Shown here: piece by piece, positions 1 through 10,836 of the stretch
How the letters are laid out: each line of letters opens with the position of its first letter
How positions within the stretch are numbered: the stretch's first letter is position 1
Source: Spirometra erinaceieuropaei
Taxonomy: Eukaryota; Platyhelminthes; Cestoda; Diphyllobothriidea; Diphyllobothriidae
Direction: 5' to 3'
NCBI GenBank assembly: GCA_902702965.1
Contig: CACRXP010000010.1
Location: 2,077,962 to 2,141,961, forward strand
DNA: 64,000 nucleotides
The notes under the pieces: generated by a model
What the model saw: only the letters and a program-made list of their open reading frames with translations
Databases searched by the model: none
What the model was told of the DNA's origin: nothing
Position numbers and translations under genes: made by a program

Positions 1-299
1 GAAAAATAACTAGCCACACTGGGAGGACGCCGACACCAACCGTTTCAGTGACAGTGATCTCAATTTCTGAGTCATCAACATGATACGAATCAACAACGCT
101 GAGGAAATTACACCAATTAGTGACTCGGGTACGGATTGACATGAATCCTCACCCTATAGCAAATGCCAACAAACGGGGGATGGTGGCAGACCTAATCGCA
201 GGTGCACGTCATGCCAATTAAAATCCGTACCGTCTCCCCCCATTCATCTTCTTGTGTAAAATCCTGTTCAGTGTACATTGTTGACCAGGTCTTGTGGTG

Positions 300-545
300 C
301 TACGTCCAGATGCGGGTCTTCGCCCTGCCAGTCACCTGCGCCCTCCCCCGCCTCCGGTTTTATTGACTTTGTCACGACAAGCTGCCCAGGTGGGGGAGGG
401 AAAGGGATTGCGGTAGACGCTGTGCACGTCTTCTATTACTGTGAACCGATTCACGCTCAAGACACCGTTCATGCTCTCATCCTATTGTGGAGTACACGGT
501 GGTCATCGTCAGCAATGACGGTCGGAATGTTGTGCATGTTTGCCC
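300..545 (+). repeat. Composite repeat R1, copy 1
   Basis: Shares a block with copies near 720, 1545, 8310(-), 8945(-) and 36515: a pyrimidine-rich lead (cagtcacctgcgccctcccc), a g/a-rich ggtgggggag tract, then gcggtagacgctgtgcacg and a tail ending in gacggtcggaatgt. GC-richer than its surroundings. No conserved open frame across copies; class unknown. Confidence 0.6.
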
Positions 546-719
546 CTAAAACAGAACCCGCGGTAGATGGGCTGGGCCGAAACAAAGGTTGGTGGGAGTC
601 CGAAAATTCGCACCCATAACAAAAACAAAAATGTTGGGTGCGGTGGCAAGGTGCGGTTGCCGGCCCATATCGCGCCAATTGGGAGCCGTGCGTTTTCTAA
701 TTTTGTTGGTACACAAAGA

Positions 720-990
720 ATGATCAGCGTCCCGAGGGGACCAGGGGTGTGGGTTTTCGCTGTGCCAGTCACCCGTGACCTCTCTTGTCTCCGGTCTTCT
801 TGGCTTTGTCTTGACACGAGATACAGGTGCGGAGGTGAGAGTGCAACAGATGCTACGCAAGTCTACCGTCACCATAAATTAATTCTCATACGAGTCTCCG
901 TTCTTACTCTTACCCAGTTTAGGAGCCCACGGCGGACAAAATTGGTAACAACGGCTGAGCTGTTGTGTGTGTGTGGGTCGGAATCGGAAG
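720..990 (+). repeat. Composite repeat R1, copy 2
   Basis: Same block order as copy 1 (ccagtcacccgtgacctctc, then ggtgcggaggtgagagtgca, then taccgtcaccataaattaat), more diverged in its tail. Confidence 0.5.
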
Positions 991-1304
991 GTCGTCAACT
1001 GACGATGGAACTCAGACTTCACAGTCAGCCCATTGTGTGCTTGTGCAGAGTGGCCGGCTAGTGGACTGCGAGTCAGGATGCAATGGCACCACTAAACGCG
1101 GACTCTGGCACTCTCATGCATATGTGATCAATGCCTCCAACCCTTTGTTGTGTGAAATCCTGGTGCTTGCGTTTGGGGGTTGACAGGTCGTGTATGCGGC
1201 GCGCGCAGACGTGGTCGCTAGTTATGTCATCCGTTGCGCCTATTCCTACACCAGACAACTGGCGGATTTGGACAGTGACTAGGACCCGTTAGAGGAAATA
1301 AGGA

Positions 1305-1545
1305 ATGAGGTCGACGTCTCAGAGCACTTTCCCCACTATGAACAACCTGACGCGCTTGAAGTTATCTAGGTGCGCTAAAAGCCGTGGCTTGGAAGATTGT
1401 CAGTTGACGAGAGGACTCGAACCTCGTAATCAGCCCAGTGTGCGTTTTTGTGGAGTGGTCGACTGGCGGACTGACAGTCAGGTTGCAATGGTTCCTTCAT
1501 AATGTGTCCTCTATGGCACTCCCACTCCGTGAGATCCAAGCCGAG
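1305..1545 (+). repeat. Repeat related to 9730-9850 (minus)
   Basis: Contains ggtgcgctaaaagccgtggc and gttgacgagaggactcgaac. The reverse complement of 9730-9850 has the same series (ggatgcgctaagagtcgtgg, then attgacaggacaactc), so this is an interspersed repeat, probably part of the R1 composite. The gactcgaacc segment resembles a tRNA B box in reverse, but no tRNA fold is evident. Confidence 0.4.
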
Positions 1546-1800
1546 TGTGACGGCACGCCTAGGAACGGCTCCTGCCGCGCCAGCCACCTGCATACTCTCC
1601 TACCTCTGGTCTTCCTGACTCTGTCTTGACAGCGGATCCATGTGGGGGAGAAGGAGGAGAGTGTGCGGTGAATACTGGGAAAGTGCATTATCACTGTAAA
1701 CTAACTCATGCACAAGTCATTGTCCCTGCTCTCACACTACTGTGGAGCACTAGGTGGACAGCGTCGGCAATGGCGGTCGCGCCATCGTGTGTCAGAATGC
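1545..1800 (+). repeat. Composite repeat R1, copy 3
   Basis: Best preserved of the three left-end copies: cctgactctgtcttgacagc, a g-rich tract, then gtgcattatcactgtaaact, and a tail gcactaggtggacagcgtcg similar to the copy at 36.8 kb. Confidence 0.6.
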
Positions 1801-2439
1801 CTGACACGCACACGAGGTATTTATTATGGCCTACTATCTTAGGGCTTTTTAATCCCACTCACGAAATGTCCAACATGATTCGCAGCGAGTACAGTATTCC
1901 TGCAAACACTGATTGGCCTCACCCAGGGACATGTAGGATTGTGTTGATTTGTTTTAATGAAAGTACGGAGTCTGTAGATGGTAGGCCATGTAGACAAGCA
2001 GGTAACAGTACGCTGTAGGACCCACAACTAAATTAAGCTAACCTGTGGGTCGTGTCATACGCTGAGTGGTCATAAGGGGGGGAGGGGTTACGGGTGGGAC
2101 AGCACACAGGACGGAGAGCAAGAAGACAGAGGAAATAGATAAATTTCTGCCGAAACCCTTATCGTACGCGGTCATTTGGCAAAGAACGTGAACGCGATAG
2201 TAAAAGAATAAACAATAGGCGATTTTCAATAATTAGGGTACTCTGAATAAAGCTCCGCTGGTAAGTTCTCATTTAGTCAGGAAGGAAAGGAAATTGCACA
2301 AAGTGGGACTGGCGAATAATAAGTCATGTTTACAGTCACACAGAATTTTAGGAGTTGCCATCTACTTGTGGGTCCTACACCCTATCGTTACCACCAAGCT
2401 TTTTTACGAACCTTCTCTGCGCTAAGAGTTTGTGCATTA
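1801..2439. other. Intergenic, nothing recognised
   Basis: No conserved frame, RNA gene or clear repeat seen, apart from a short purine/pyrimidine-skewed patch at 2070-2130. Confidence 0.5.
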
Positions 2440-2800
2440 TTTTGACCAACCATGCTGTATATGGAGAAGCCAAGGCTAGATTGCCAGTTCAGACCACCGC
2501 CATGAAAATCTATCGTCATACTTGCTCCGGTAGAGCAGGTTATATTGGTCGCACGAGACGGCGAACATCTCTTAGAATGGCTGAGAAAGGACTAAATTAA
2601 AAGCATATACAGCGCCATCCTCGCTAGCACTTCTGATTTCAGGCATCGTATGAACCCCAGCGAAGTCCTCCGTGTGATTCACAAGGTCTCGCCGAACTAC
2701 CATAAGCCACCGAGTCAGAGTCTGCTAGCAACAGCAGAAGTGACTGCTGATCTTGTGCGCGAAGAAGGTTCTCATGTAGGCTCTGCGTTTACCATGGACA
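2440..2800 (+). pseudogene. Penelope-like element fragment, GIY-YIG region
   Basis: Broken frames give IYRHTCSGRAGYIGRTRRR, then after a stop RHRMNPSEVLRVIHKVSPNY and LLATAEVTADL. The GYIGRT.RR core is the second half of a GIY-YIG endonuclease as found at the C-terminus of Penelope-like retroelements. The downstream VIHKV...LLATAE series recurs at 7.2, 21.5 and 23.2 kb. An in-frame stop and missing sequence make it a dead remnant. A ribozyme motif follows at 2830. Confidence 0.75.
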
Positions 2801-2829
2801 AAGGTCAGTTGACTACATACACGGTTGCA

Positions 2830-2900
2830 ACAACCGTCTCTGATGATGGGTGCGAGTGAGTATCCGAGACGTCAGGCCAATAAACATCTTGTTCCAGTGA
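2830..2900 (+). ncRNA. Decayed hammerhead ribozyme motif, copy 1
   Basis: The catalytic CTGATGA box is intact at 2840-2846, followed by a stem II region (TGGGTGC...GTATCC) and GAGAC in place of GAAAC, then GTC and AGGCCAATAAA. The change in the GAAA box should abolish activity. It lies just after a PLE fragment. Confidence 0.6.
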
Positions 2901-2999
2901 TCGCATCATCTTTTTCCTCTTTAAACTGCTTCCCGGAACTCGCCTGTTCGCTTCCCCCGTTCCCACGCCTCACTTGTGTAAAAGATACGGACTCTAATC

Positions 3000-4327
3000 G
3001 ACTTCCCATATAATTCACATGCGTTACTTATATCCCGTTCCTATGAGAATGCATTTGCACACCGTGACTTTACCGAAAGCGTATATATGCTCGAAAGATG
3101 GTCTTCAGAATTCTTCATTAGGAACTTTCGCAATGCTAAATCGATGACAACGGACTGTTGAGTTTCACTTGCCGATAAACATCCGTTTTTCACGTGGTTA
3201 CAGAACTTCGTCGAACATTTAATTTAATATCCAATGTGCCTGAGTCGACTGGCATTTTGGAGGTCAAATGTTTGACGCCAGATCGTGATGAGATTGTGTT
3301 ATTGCTTGGGAACGTAGGTAGGGCAACTTTCCTTTGTATTTCGACCAAAAGGCTCTGCATCGGTTGCCACCATGTCCAAAAATTACGACATTCCAGTATG
3401 CCTAAAGCACTGCGAATGAAAATTTGGTGTTTCTACACAGACTGCTGATTAACAAGGTAACCGAGGTAATTTTGAGTCCCGCCATTTGACTGTACCCTAA
3501 TTAGATTATCCTTAGAAGTCACAGCCATTTTTATGGAGAGTTAGGTACAAATTCAGAAAATATACTCTACCCCGGCAAATCTAAAATGACAGTTAATTCA
3601 GCCAGGAGGTGTCAAAACTGGGTGCGTTAAAATTGACACTTTCACATAGCAGGCCACAAGCGAATGGCGATACGGGACAACCCTACTGGCCTTATAAATG
3701 GCGCATTTCCTACACTCAGTCGTTCGGGCTGAGATGTAGGCGACCTCTTCAACCCTGGCGACTATCGTTGTTAAGGCAACACAAAACACAACGGGACTTT
3801 GCTGGGGCGTTTTAAGTTAATGCTGCTGACGCCCTCAGTATGAGCGAGCATACAAGCATGCGCACCACGCTGCGACGCGTCGGTCAGTCAGAAGGCGCGC
3901 CCCCGGTCGTACGCGAACTAAACATAGAGTGCCCTACATACTCTCAGAAGTTGCTGTAGAGCAGATAAATTTGATTACAGTGTTCTAGACAGGTCTGAAA
4001 AGCCGCTGTGGACAGGGCAATTGCGTCATTCCTGTTTGCCTTTTGTCTAAAATGAAAATAGCCCTTAACCAGGTCCTGATTCCATGCCATCCCACCCGTA
4101 GGAACTAACAGTGAACCATGACAACTATTACTGAATACTTCTCATCGGCCTTATTGCAAAGACTTTGCCGAATTAATTCACGAATGTTTCAGTACATCCG
4201 CGAAATCTTACAAGACGTGGCCATGTCTTTCTGGACTCGTTTACGGAACCTGGACTAGTCGTCGGATAAGACTGGACACGAAATGTGCATCCTCTCTGGT
4301 CAGACGAATAAAAACGTTGCCGGACCA
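3000..4327. other. Intergenic, nothing recognised
   Basis: No supported gene, RNA or repeat copy seen; short open frames on both strands look random. Confidence 0.5.
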
Positions 4328-4392
4328 AAAGCTTCGTTAGCCTGACGTTCCGGATTATTGCTCTAATCCATCGTCAGCGAAAGAGTCAGACA
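4328..4392 (-). ncRNA. Decayed hammerhead ribozyme motif, copy 2
   Basis: On the minus strand: CTGACGA (4377-4371), stem II GGATTA/TAATCC with loop GAGCAA, then GGAACGTC and AGGCTAACGAAGC. Stem II pairs perfectly, but both catalytic boxes carry one substitution. Confidence 0.6.
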
Positions 4393-4429
4393 AATGTGGT
4401 GGATTGCCCAGGTGTTGCGGTATTCATGG

Positions 4430-4778
4430 GGTGTAGCTGCTGGTCTGCTATATGCTGAGACTTTGCCTAGGCAAAGTATTTAGCCAGGTGGAGGGTGTGC
4501 GAATGACCATTAGTCCTGGTGTCAACGTCGGCGAGCCAAATTGCCCAGGAGTCTACACGGATGACGAAATCCAGTAGTCAGCAGGTCAACTGCGTGCGAT
4601 GAGCGTGGGGGCCGATAATCTTGACAAACACGCCGACGCATAGAAACTACACGGCAACTGCATGTTGCAACCCCCGACCAGTCGAACCACGATGCCAACT
4701 GTCAAAGGCATGTAGCGGCCTGGCAACTACATCCTATGAATACTGCATGATCTGAGCAATCCACTACTCTCCTCTGAC
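4430..4778 (+). repeat. Penelope-like element 3' region
   Basis: Matches the sequence after the GIY-YIG domain at 12.9-13.2 kb: tgctgagactttgcctaggc near the start and ctacatcctatgaatactgc just before the ribozyme motif (tgcatcctataaatactgca at 13.2 kb). Non-coding. Confidence 0.6.
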
Positions 4779-4840
4779 TCTGTCTCTGAGGATGAATTCG
4801 AGTGGAAATCCAAACCGTCAGGCTAATAAAGCTCTTGTTC
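4778..4840 (+). ncRNA. Decayed hammerhead ribozyme motif, copy 3
   Basis: CTGAGGA (4786-4792) in place of CTGATGA; stem II region GAATTC...GGAAATCC; CAAAC in place of GAAAC; then CGTCAGGCTAATAAAGCTC. Flanking sequence matches the other copies closely. Confidence 0.6.
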
Positions 4841-4894
4841 CAGCGACTGTGTCTCCTTCTCCGCGACCACTTCCTGGAGCTCGCCTTTTGCATC

Positions 4895-5074
4895 TATTGT
4901 CAAAAGATCGCTGTCAGTATTAGCGGCAGTGCCTACTCATCATCCAGGGAACACCGTGGCAGATGTCGTCTAAGTTCCTTAACATGCATTAACAGCCGTT
5001 CACAGAAAAAGGCGTTCCTGCTTCTACGTTGGTAAGCATGCTGTTCGTATGCCAACTGGTATCTTTTGACAATA
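4895..5074. repeat. Short perfect inverted repeat
   Basis: TATTGTCAAAAGAT at 4895-4908 is repeated in reverse complement at 5061-5074 (ATCTTTTGACAATA), 152 bp apart. It could mark the ends of a small insertion or a stem-loop. Confidence 0.5.
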
Positions 5075-5100
5075 AAAAACCTCACAGTCGCGCGCACAAA

Positions 5101-5801
5101 CAATAGATGCGCCACCTCATGGAATGTTGACTGAAAGTCCGAAATGTGTCTTCGATTAGAAAAAATTACTTAAGTAGACTGGTATGGTTAGTTTTTGCGC
5201 TGCATAGTTACAAAATAATCCAGTTACGTCAGGATGCCGGTTTTTGTTCGAGCTGCGTTGAGGTTGCGTGAAAAAACTGCGTCCTGTAAAAATTAAGCAT
5301 TTAAGTAGTATGGTTTTTCCCGTTGATGTTTGGCGCCCGCATACATTAAAATATGTTTTATAAAAAAATACGAGAAATATGTTTGCGCTCAGTCAGTAGT
5401 AATTATGATTTATCAGAACTTTACACTCAAAGGAAGTATATCTTTCGGTTTTAAGAGTTCTAAATTCATGGATAATTTCAAACCTAATTTCCCAATACAC
5501 TTGTATAGAGGGTTCCCAAACTGCATGCTATATAGCACCACTGTAGAGAAACTTATTCATTTATATATACGTGCAATTAAGGAATTGCCATATAGGGCTC
5601 GTAAAATTTTGCAGTGGATGTGGGCCATGTTATATATTTTAAAAGCAGCATTAGTAAATGGACGGATGTGACACTTTTTGGGTTGACATATCACAGTGTT
5701 AAAAAAGCTCAACAAGAATAAACTTTTAAAAGTGAAAAGTGCCCCTTCCTTAAGTTCAAAATTCGAAAAGGCCGTGAGTTGATCCCAAATGAGCACAAGA
5801 T
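5101..5801. mobile_element. Foldback/MITE element copy 1, right end lost
   Basis: Starts CAATAGATGCGCCACCTCAT, matching the subfamily-A terminus CAGTAGATGTGCTAACTC, and continues with the family blocks (gaaagtccgaaatgtg, ttacttaagtagac, aggatgccgg). Interior pieces are recognisable to about 5.7 kb, but the right terminal repeat is not. Confidence 0.6.
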
Positions 5802-5804
5802 ATA

Positions 5805-6700
5805 CAGTCGTTGACTGATCTCGCGAGATGTTAGCCGAAATTCTGAAATGTGTTATCGAATTGGATAGATTACTTAGACGAGGTTCTTAGATTGACAGTC
5901 TCGCAAAACCATCCTGGGATATTTCAGACACGTCAACGTCTTCGCTTTTGAGCGCAGTTTTTTTCCAACTGACTGCAAAGACCTCACTGGGTAAAACGAC
6001 TTTTTAAGAAGTATGCACATTCTTCACCGATCTCCAAGACTCCTTTGAATTGAAATGTACTTTATAGAAAATCTCCGTAAAAGCATTACTTCGTGTCAGC
6101 ATTAAGCAGCAAATCACGTTTCTTTTTAACATTGTACTCAATGAAAAGAGTATCTTTGGGTTTAAAAAGAATTTTTTTAGTCCAAAATAATTTTAAACTC
6201 ATCTGTCGTTGCATATCTGTCTAGCATTTACGGTCCACCAGCTGTATACATTCCGTGTAAAGAAAAAAATGCACCCTTTTAATGTCATCGACATCATAAG
6301 TTGTTGCAACGGATGTGGGCTATGTTGCAAACTTAGCAAGGAGCATTATCAAGCAGACAGATTACAGGTCATTCGAATGGGCATTGCTCGGTCTTAAAAA
6401 TCTCATGAATGGGAACGTTTTTAAAACCAAGAAAAGCCCTCTCTTCGAGTACAAAACTTTAAGAAGACATGATTTGCCACCAAATGCGTACGAGAGAGAA
6501 TACTTAATTGTGCCACTTGAGTAGTCAATTTGGGTGTGGTTTTAGCAGGCGGCCAAAAAGTAACGCGCTCGAAAGTCAACATCCCACGGTGTCTGAAATA
6601 TCCTGGTATTGCACCGCAAAGAAATCAGTACTACAACCCCATTTAAGTAGTGCTTCCTAACCGAATACACTTTTCAAAATTTCGGTTTACATTTAAAAAG
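5805..6700. mobile_element. Foldback/MITE element copy 2
   Basis: Begins TA-CAGTCGTTGACTGATCTC and ends in the inverted copy (cctaaccgaatacac...aaatttcggtttacat). About 0.9 kb, no coding capacity. Confidence 0.65.
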
Positions 6701-6704
6701 CTGT

Positions 6705-6980
6705 ATTACCTTTTCATGTCTTCTATGGAATATGTTTGAATGGATAAGGGCATCGAAAATCTATAAAAACAAACTTTGCACCACTCAAGTAACCATTTCC
6801 TACAGGGTGTAGTTTAAGAAAGCTGACGGAAGGAAGCTCTTTCTAAAGGCGGCATCCTGACGTAAGTGAAATATCTTAACGGATGGAAGCGAGCGTGCGC
6901 TTTCATCTTCTTATGAAATATCTTGTTATCGTACTGCGCGATGGTTAGTCCTACGACTCTACGTAAATAGATTAGCAAAA
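6705..6980. mobile_element. Foldback/MITE right-half fragment
   Basis: Contains the right-half blocks ttcctacagggtgtag, ggcggcatcctgacg and ctctacgtaaatagat in the usual order, without ends. Confidence 0.45.
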
Positions 6981-7188
6981 TTCAAAGGGCAATTTGGCGA
7001 GCATACGTCTGCTTTCGATAAATTCCCTTCAGGCCTTTACATTGATATGGCTATTGAGGTAATGAACTAAAAGATACAGGCAAAGTAGATAATTATCCTT
7101 TAGCTCGGGTTCGAGGAGGGGAGGGGGAGAGTTAAACACAAAAAAATCGAGTCAGCGCAAGGGAGAAGGTGGACCCAGGGGAAGGCAG

Positions 7189-7560
7189 TCATATGCGTGT
7201 GGCTAGCTTGGGGGATTTGACCCATGGCAACTGAGGGACCTGTATGAAGTTATTCTGCGCGCATAGGACCGGCCCGTGTAAGCTGATTGCAGCCGCCTCT
7301 GCCGTTGCCAATAGGCGCTGCTCAAGTAGTTTTACATAGCTTGACGAGACCTTGCAAATTACTCTTAAGGCCGCTCTGGCGTCTACACGGTGGTTTGTGT
7401 CCACCATGCGCGCGAAGATCGAGTTGTTGACTTTCTTTATTTGACCTTTTCCTAACCATGCTGGAAGATGTTCTTTTATTCTTTTGCATAAACGCCGACT
7501 CGTACGACCAACATATTCTGCCCGCAGGAGCGGGTGATGTAGTAAATACACGGCGAGGTG
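7189..7560 (-). pseudogene. Penelope-like element GIY-YIG fragment
   Basis: Uninterrupted minus-strand frame with AEYVGRTSRRLCKRIKEHLP, AWLGKGQIKK, SSIFARMVDTNHRVDARAA-like spacing and VICKVSSSY...RLLATAEAAAI, ending QLPW. YVGRT.RR and the R..EH motif are GIY-YIG features. The N-terminal GIY half is frame-broken (7560-7680), and no reverse transcriptase precedes it, so it is a truncated copy. Confidence 0.78.
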
Positions 7561-7699
7561 GTCTGAACTTGTAATTTGTCCTTGCTTTCTCTGTATAGGA
7601 TGGGACTAGTGGAGTACAGTACACAGGTGTCAACTGCTGAAAATGTCTACTCGAATAAGCATTTCCAATGGAAGACACACTTCAGAATTGTGGCAAGCA

Positions 7700-8309
7700 C
7701 CTCATGAGATATCACATCCACCGTAAGCCTATAACGACATTGCAATGGCGATCAGTAGGCCGTCCAACCGACTGAGTAAAGAGCTTTTGCGTAAAAGTGT
7801 TCGGCATTCGATATCACTGGCGATTTTCCCCGAAACAACTTTGCACGACTACTCTAAAGGAAGGGATACTGCACCTGCGCTACATCAGAAACACAATAAA
7901 ACTTAAAGAAAGCGCAATCTCTCCTATTACATTGTTCGTATACGGTCAACGGAACAAGGCAGAGGAGAAGAAAAAAACTGAGACCACTTTGATATGCTAA
8001 TGCAGAATCTTGGCCATGACAGGAAATTACTCTCTGTGTCCGCTGTCGAGGACGACCAGCCAACCAGTCAGGTCTTCGTCAGGTTTTTATCGCTCGCAGT
8101 GACGATGCGCGTCAATGCCGCATCTGCAGTGATAAAGCAAGTGGTTGACCGCGATCATTAGCAAAATTCCAAACCCAGAAATTCCCCTTGTTTCACCCAT
8201 GACTAGCCGATGACTAAATAGAAATCCAAATCAAGAAAACTGACAGTTTCACGTTTAAGAGGTGACTGGGGCAGCAAGCAGGACTGTAGACATAAACTTC
8301 AGAGACCAG
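7700..8309. other. Nothing recognised
   Basis: No gene, RNA or repeat copy that I can support. Confidence 0.45.
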
Positions 8310-8580
8310 TCATGTGTCAGAATTGGGGACTATTTTGAGAGTAGTCTTACTCCGGCAGTTTAGTCGTCGCAGACGTCGATGTTCCCCGTCCGCCTCACTG
8401 CAGTGTAAACACAGAGACGTGAATTGCTCACCAGTAAATTTATAGTGATGGTACGCTTGTGCTGCATCTACCACGTTCTCTCCTTCCCCACCCCCCATCA
8501 AACCCAGTGTAAAGAGGGAGAGTTAAGGCGACCGCAGGTGTGGTCGGGGGCAGTGCCGGACATAGGCTGGCCAAGGTAAT
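8310..8580 (-). repeat. Composite repeat R1, copy 4
   Basis: The reverse complement carries tgccggac...gaccacacctgcggtcgcc, a g-rich tract, then gtagatgcagcacaagcgta and ccatcactataaatttactg, matching copies 1, 3 and 36.5 kb. Confidence 0.6.
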
Positions 8581-8823
8581 TGACCACTGCGGGAGCGCGC
8601 AAGCCAGTGAGCCAGATGGCCGATCAATCACCACGCCAGCATCCAACACGGGTGATGGCATTTAGGCAATTAACAACTGGTATGCCTACCATCAATCAAT
8701 TAGTGCACCAGCGGGCAACAACCCTTGGAGAGGGGGAGCGCGGTTAATTGCTCTAGGTATGCGGTAGCATAGCGACTGCTTCCTACAAATACTGCAAATT
8801 TCTTTGCACGAGTCACCCTTTTC
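8560..8823 (+). repeat. Penelope-like element 3' region
   Basis: Shares gatggccgatcaatcaccac, gccagcatccaacacgggtg and gcggtagcatagcgactgc with the minus-strand PLE at 47.8-48.1 kb. Leads directly into a ribozyme motif. Confidence 0.6.
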
Positions 8824-8824
8824 T

Positions 8825-8888
8825 GCCGCTGTCTCTAATGATGGATTCAACTGAGAGTCCGAAACGTCAGGCGAATAAAGCCCTTGTT
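8825..8888 (+). ncRNA. Hammerhead ribozyme motif, copy 4 (one core change)
   Basis: CTAATGA (8835-8841; CTGATGA expected), stem II GGATTC/GAGTCC closing on AACT, intact GAAAC (8861-8865), GTC, then AGGCGAATAAAGCCC. The 5' GTCT can pair with AGGC to form stem I next to the core. Only the G-to-A change in the first box is damaging. Confidence 0.7.
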
Positions 8889-8944
8889 CCAGCGATCTCT
8901 TCTTCTTCTGATCAACTAGTTCCTGGAACTCGCATCTTCGCCTA

Positions 8945-9180
8945 TATCGACTATTTTGTGAGTAGTCTTACTCTGGCAGTTTTATCGTCACGGATGTCAA
9001 TGTTCACTGTCCGCCTCACTGCAGTGTGGACGCAGGAACGGTGCCTTTCTCAAGAGTAATTTTTTAATGACGGTACGCCTGTGATGCATCGACCATGCTC
9101 TCTCCTCCCCACCCACCAAACCCAGTGTCAAGAGGGAGAGTTAGGGAGACCGGAGGTGGGGTCGGGGGCAGTGCCGGACA
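8945..9180 (-). repeat. Composite repeat R1, copy 5
   Basis: The reverse complement shows ctgcccccgaccccacctcc, gggtttggtgggtggggagg, gtcgatgcatcacaggcgta and gcggacagtgaacattgaca, in the same order as copy 4. Confidence 0.6.
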
Positions 9181-9399
9181 AATCCAAACAGCCTGTCTAC
9201 GCGTGCCAAACACCAGTGGATTACGTAAGAAGGACCAGTTTTCATACAAACAGAAAGGAGTCGGCTCAGACCACACCAACGTCGGAGTGCCATAGGGACC
9301 ACAAGAGGAAGGAAACCTTGCAACCGCACTCTCTGTCCCGGGGGAACCGATTTATGACGTCAGCTGCAGCCTCCCAAGCCACAGTTTTTGGCGCACCAT

Positions 9400-10500
9400 G
9401 ATGGTTCATAAGGACGTCAGACCGTTTATATTCAGAGATAAGCGTTGAATGTCATGGGAATTAAGTCCCAAGAGTCGATCCCACTCTCTCTCTCCTCTCA
9501 CTGGCACCAGTTCACCGTCTGAGAGATCAGTCTTCTGATGCTGAGATTACGCCAGCGTGGCTGGCGACTGGATAGCCAGTCTGCACAAGCCGCACACAAC
9601 CTCACCCCCCTCCGCATCACTTGGGGTTTTCTTACACAAGGGTAGTGGGCGGCTCCGACCTCAAATGCGTAACTGTCGTGGAAGCCACATTATGAATGGG
9701 ACGTTAAGCCTGACACCCCACCACTGAGTCACGTCGCGAAGTGTGAGTTGTCCTGTCAATTGGCAACATCCCAGTCCACGACTCTTAGCGCATCCTGATT
9801 GTTTCATGCGCGTTAGATTTATTGTAATGACGAATGGCCTGAAATTCCGCCGAGATTGAGTCGCGGGGCTCGGTCTCAGCCACCCTTCCATGTCTCATAC
9901 GCCAGTCCACTGTCAGAGCCGGTCAGTTATCGGATGCTGGGTTCGGCCGCCGATGTCTGACATAGGCAAATTGTCCGTTTACTTGTGTCACACACTAAAT
10001 GACCATCTGCAAAGCACGCTGGTCTTTCTCACAGAGTGGTGGCGACTTGAACCTCGAATGCGTGAGATGGCCATGCAGGACACATGCGTGAGACTTCCAC
10101 ATCTAAATTCCGTGAAACATTCAGCTATGACCAAATAAAAGACTCAATATTTGACCCTGGATTGGCAGGTATTGTGAAAAATCTATAACGTCGTCGTCCG
10201 CCATCCGCAATTTCTCAAGGAACAATTTCCGTCACCTTCACCGTGTCGAAAAAGCTCTAGTTCCTTTATTCCGGTCGCCGCTTACGAAGTATGCTGGCAT
10301 TAGGTTCAGGGTACTCTGGAATGTCTCACACTTCATCCCGCATTGGTACAAAAGTGATGACTGCTAACCTCCCATCTGTTCGGCCCTTCACTGAACACGG
10401 GCGATGGAAGGCAAGGAAGTTCTTTACCAGGAAAATGCTGTCAGGTGTTTGAATTATATACGGTTGTAAAAAAGATACCAGATGGCTGAGTTCTAACCAA
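9400..10500. other. Diverged repeats, no gene
   Basis: Includes the minus-strand relative of 1305-1545 at about 9730-9850; otherwise nothing identifiable. Confidence 0.4.
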
Positions 10501-10502
10501 AA

Positions 10503-10508
10503 TTTATT
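10503..10508 (-). terminator. Candidate poly(A) signal AATAAA
   Basis: AATAAA on the minus strand, about 270 bp downstream of the calmodulin-like stop codon. It is the first perfect hexamer I noticed past the stop. Use is inferred from position alone. Confidence 0.45.
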
Positions 10509-10777
10509 AATTCAATTGTACAAGTGAAGAAACCATTCGCTGACAAATGCAGCTCATGGAAAGAGTCAAGGTTCAACCTCTCCATAAGAAATGAGCAGTT
10601 ATAGAAAGCTCAGTCATAAAGACCTTGCGTTGGTAGAGTCTGATGGGAAACTGAAGCAGAGACCGTTACGGTGGCCTCCATACGCAGCAGCGATTGAGCA
10701 GGGTAGAAAAAAAGGCGAAACTGAGTTAACGCTGTACAATGGTTGGTACACGAAAGGGATAATAGCGGGTTCCTTAG

Positions 10778-10836
10778 TTAACTTTGTTCGTCCGGCTTTT
10801 TCTCCGTCAGCGGCTCAGACATAATTGTGGAAAACT
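10778..10836 (-). CDS. Calmodulin-like gene, exon 7 (C-terminus and stop)
   Basis: The acceptor is CTTTTCTTATTGCAG. It encodes EFSTIMSEPLTEKKPDEQS and ends in TAA (10780-10778). Calmodulin has a similar but shorter EF..MM tail at this place. The extra residues are charged and probably flexible. Confidence 0.92.

Noticed and set aside
1390..1435. tRNA-like gactcgaacctcgt segment
   Set aside because: No cloverleaf can be drawn around it; belongs to a repeat shared with 9.8 kb.
5835..5850. Acceptor-like CACATTTCAG|AATTTC considered as a last exon of the calmodulin-like gene
   Set aside because: It is part of the foldback repeat family; a far better last exon exists at 10778-10836.
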